A DNA stretch of 5,745 bases from Treponema sp. (GTDB lineage Bacteria; Spirochaetota; Spirochaetia; Treponematales; Breznakiellaceae): assembly GCA_031275535.1 (NCBI GenBank), contig JAISOR010000085.1, positions 1 to 5,745 of the forward strand, written 5' to 3'. Shown piece by piece: positions 5,725 through 5,745 of the stretch. Within the stretch, counting starts at the first letter, position 1. Every line of letters begins with the position of its first letter. The position numbers and the translations under genes are program-made. The notes under the pieces are model-generated. The model made no database searches. It was not told the DNA's origin and worked only from the letters and a program-made list of their open reading frames with translations.

Positions 5725-5745
5725 GCGGGAAACAGGATCAGTATG

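Noticed and set aside
5663..5737. N-terminal extension of the bS22-like peptide in the same open frame
   Set aside because: There is no ATG in the extension. The strong ribosome binding site at 5671-5677 and the family's usual MPCG-type start favour the GTG at 5662.
5680..5745. Minus-strand open frame of about 21 codons ending in TAG at 5680, possibly the tail of an upstream gene
   Set aside because: Too short and without any recognisable motif; it could be chance. Sequence beyond the right edge would be needed to call it.
1..5745. Mobile element, CRISPR array, tRNA or rRNA
   Set aside because: No transposase, integrase, regularly spaced repeats, terminal repeats or cloverleaf-like sequence was seen; the window is almost fully occupied by housekeeping genes.

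Overview
The window is a compact set of housekeeping genes, all read from the minus strand. GC content is high by eye and intergenic space is minimal. In transcription order (right to left): a 30-codon gene for a very basic AURKAIP1/COX24-type (bS22-like) ribosomal peptide; dxs (isoprenoid precursor synthesis); folP (folate synthesis); cdaA (cyclic di-AMP synthase); cdaR/ybbR (its membrane-anchored partner with YbbR repeats); acpS (holo-ACP synthase); and the first 151 codons of a DUF2225-type double-CxxC protein that runs off the left edge. The bS22-like gene and the DUF2225 gene were translated by hand. The first is too short, and the second is cut by the window edge.

The small peptide beginning MPCGRKRK, the DUF2225 protein and the folP-cdaA-cdaR-acpS order all suggest a spirochete. 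A relatively GC-rich Treponema or relative, such as the termite-gut treponemes, is my best guess. This is inference from family resemblance, not a database match, and the species is not determined.

Layout: 1-453 DUF2225 (partial); 467-853 acpS; 850-1839 cdaR; 1805-2662 cdaA; 2663-3529 folP; 3526-5457 dxs; 5458-5569 the only real intergenic gap, with a stem-loop or pseudoknot-like element and a possible dxs promoter; 5570-5662 the bS22-like gene; 5663-5745 its leader, plus a possible divergent promoter at the right edge. From dxs to the DUF2225 gene the reading frames touch or overlap (ATGA, TAG|GTG, about 35 nt, GTGA, then a 13-nt gap). A single co-transcribed and partly translationally coupled operon is very likely.

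The operon joins three cofactor or precursor enzymes (Dxs, FolP, AcpS) with the CdaA-CdaR cyclic di-AMP module, which in Firmicutes is usually followed by glmM. Here acpS takes that place. I see no phage, transposon, CRISPR or defence element. The points most worth a second look are the tiny ribosomal-peptide gene with the RNA structure at its stop codon, the acpS/folP context of cdaAR, the uncertain cdaR start, and unusual residues beside active-site motifs in CdaA and FolP.
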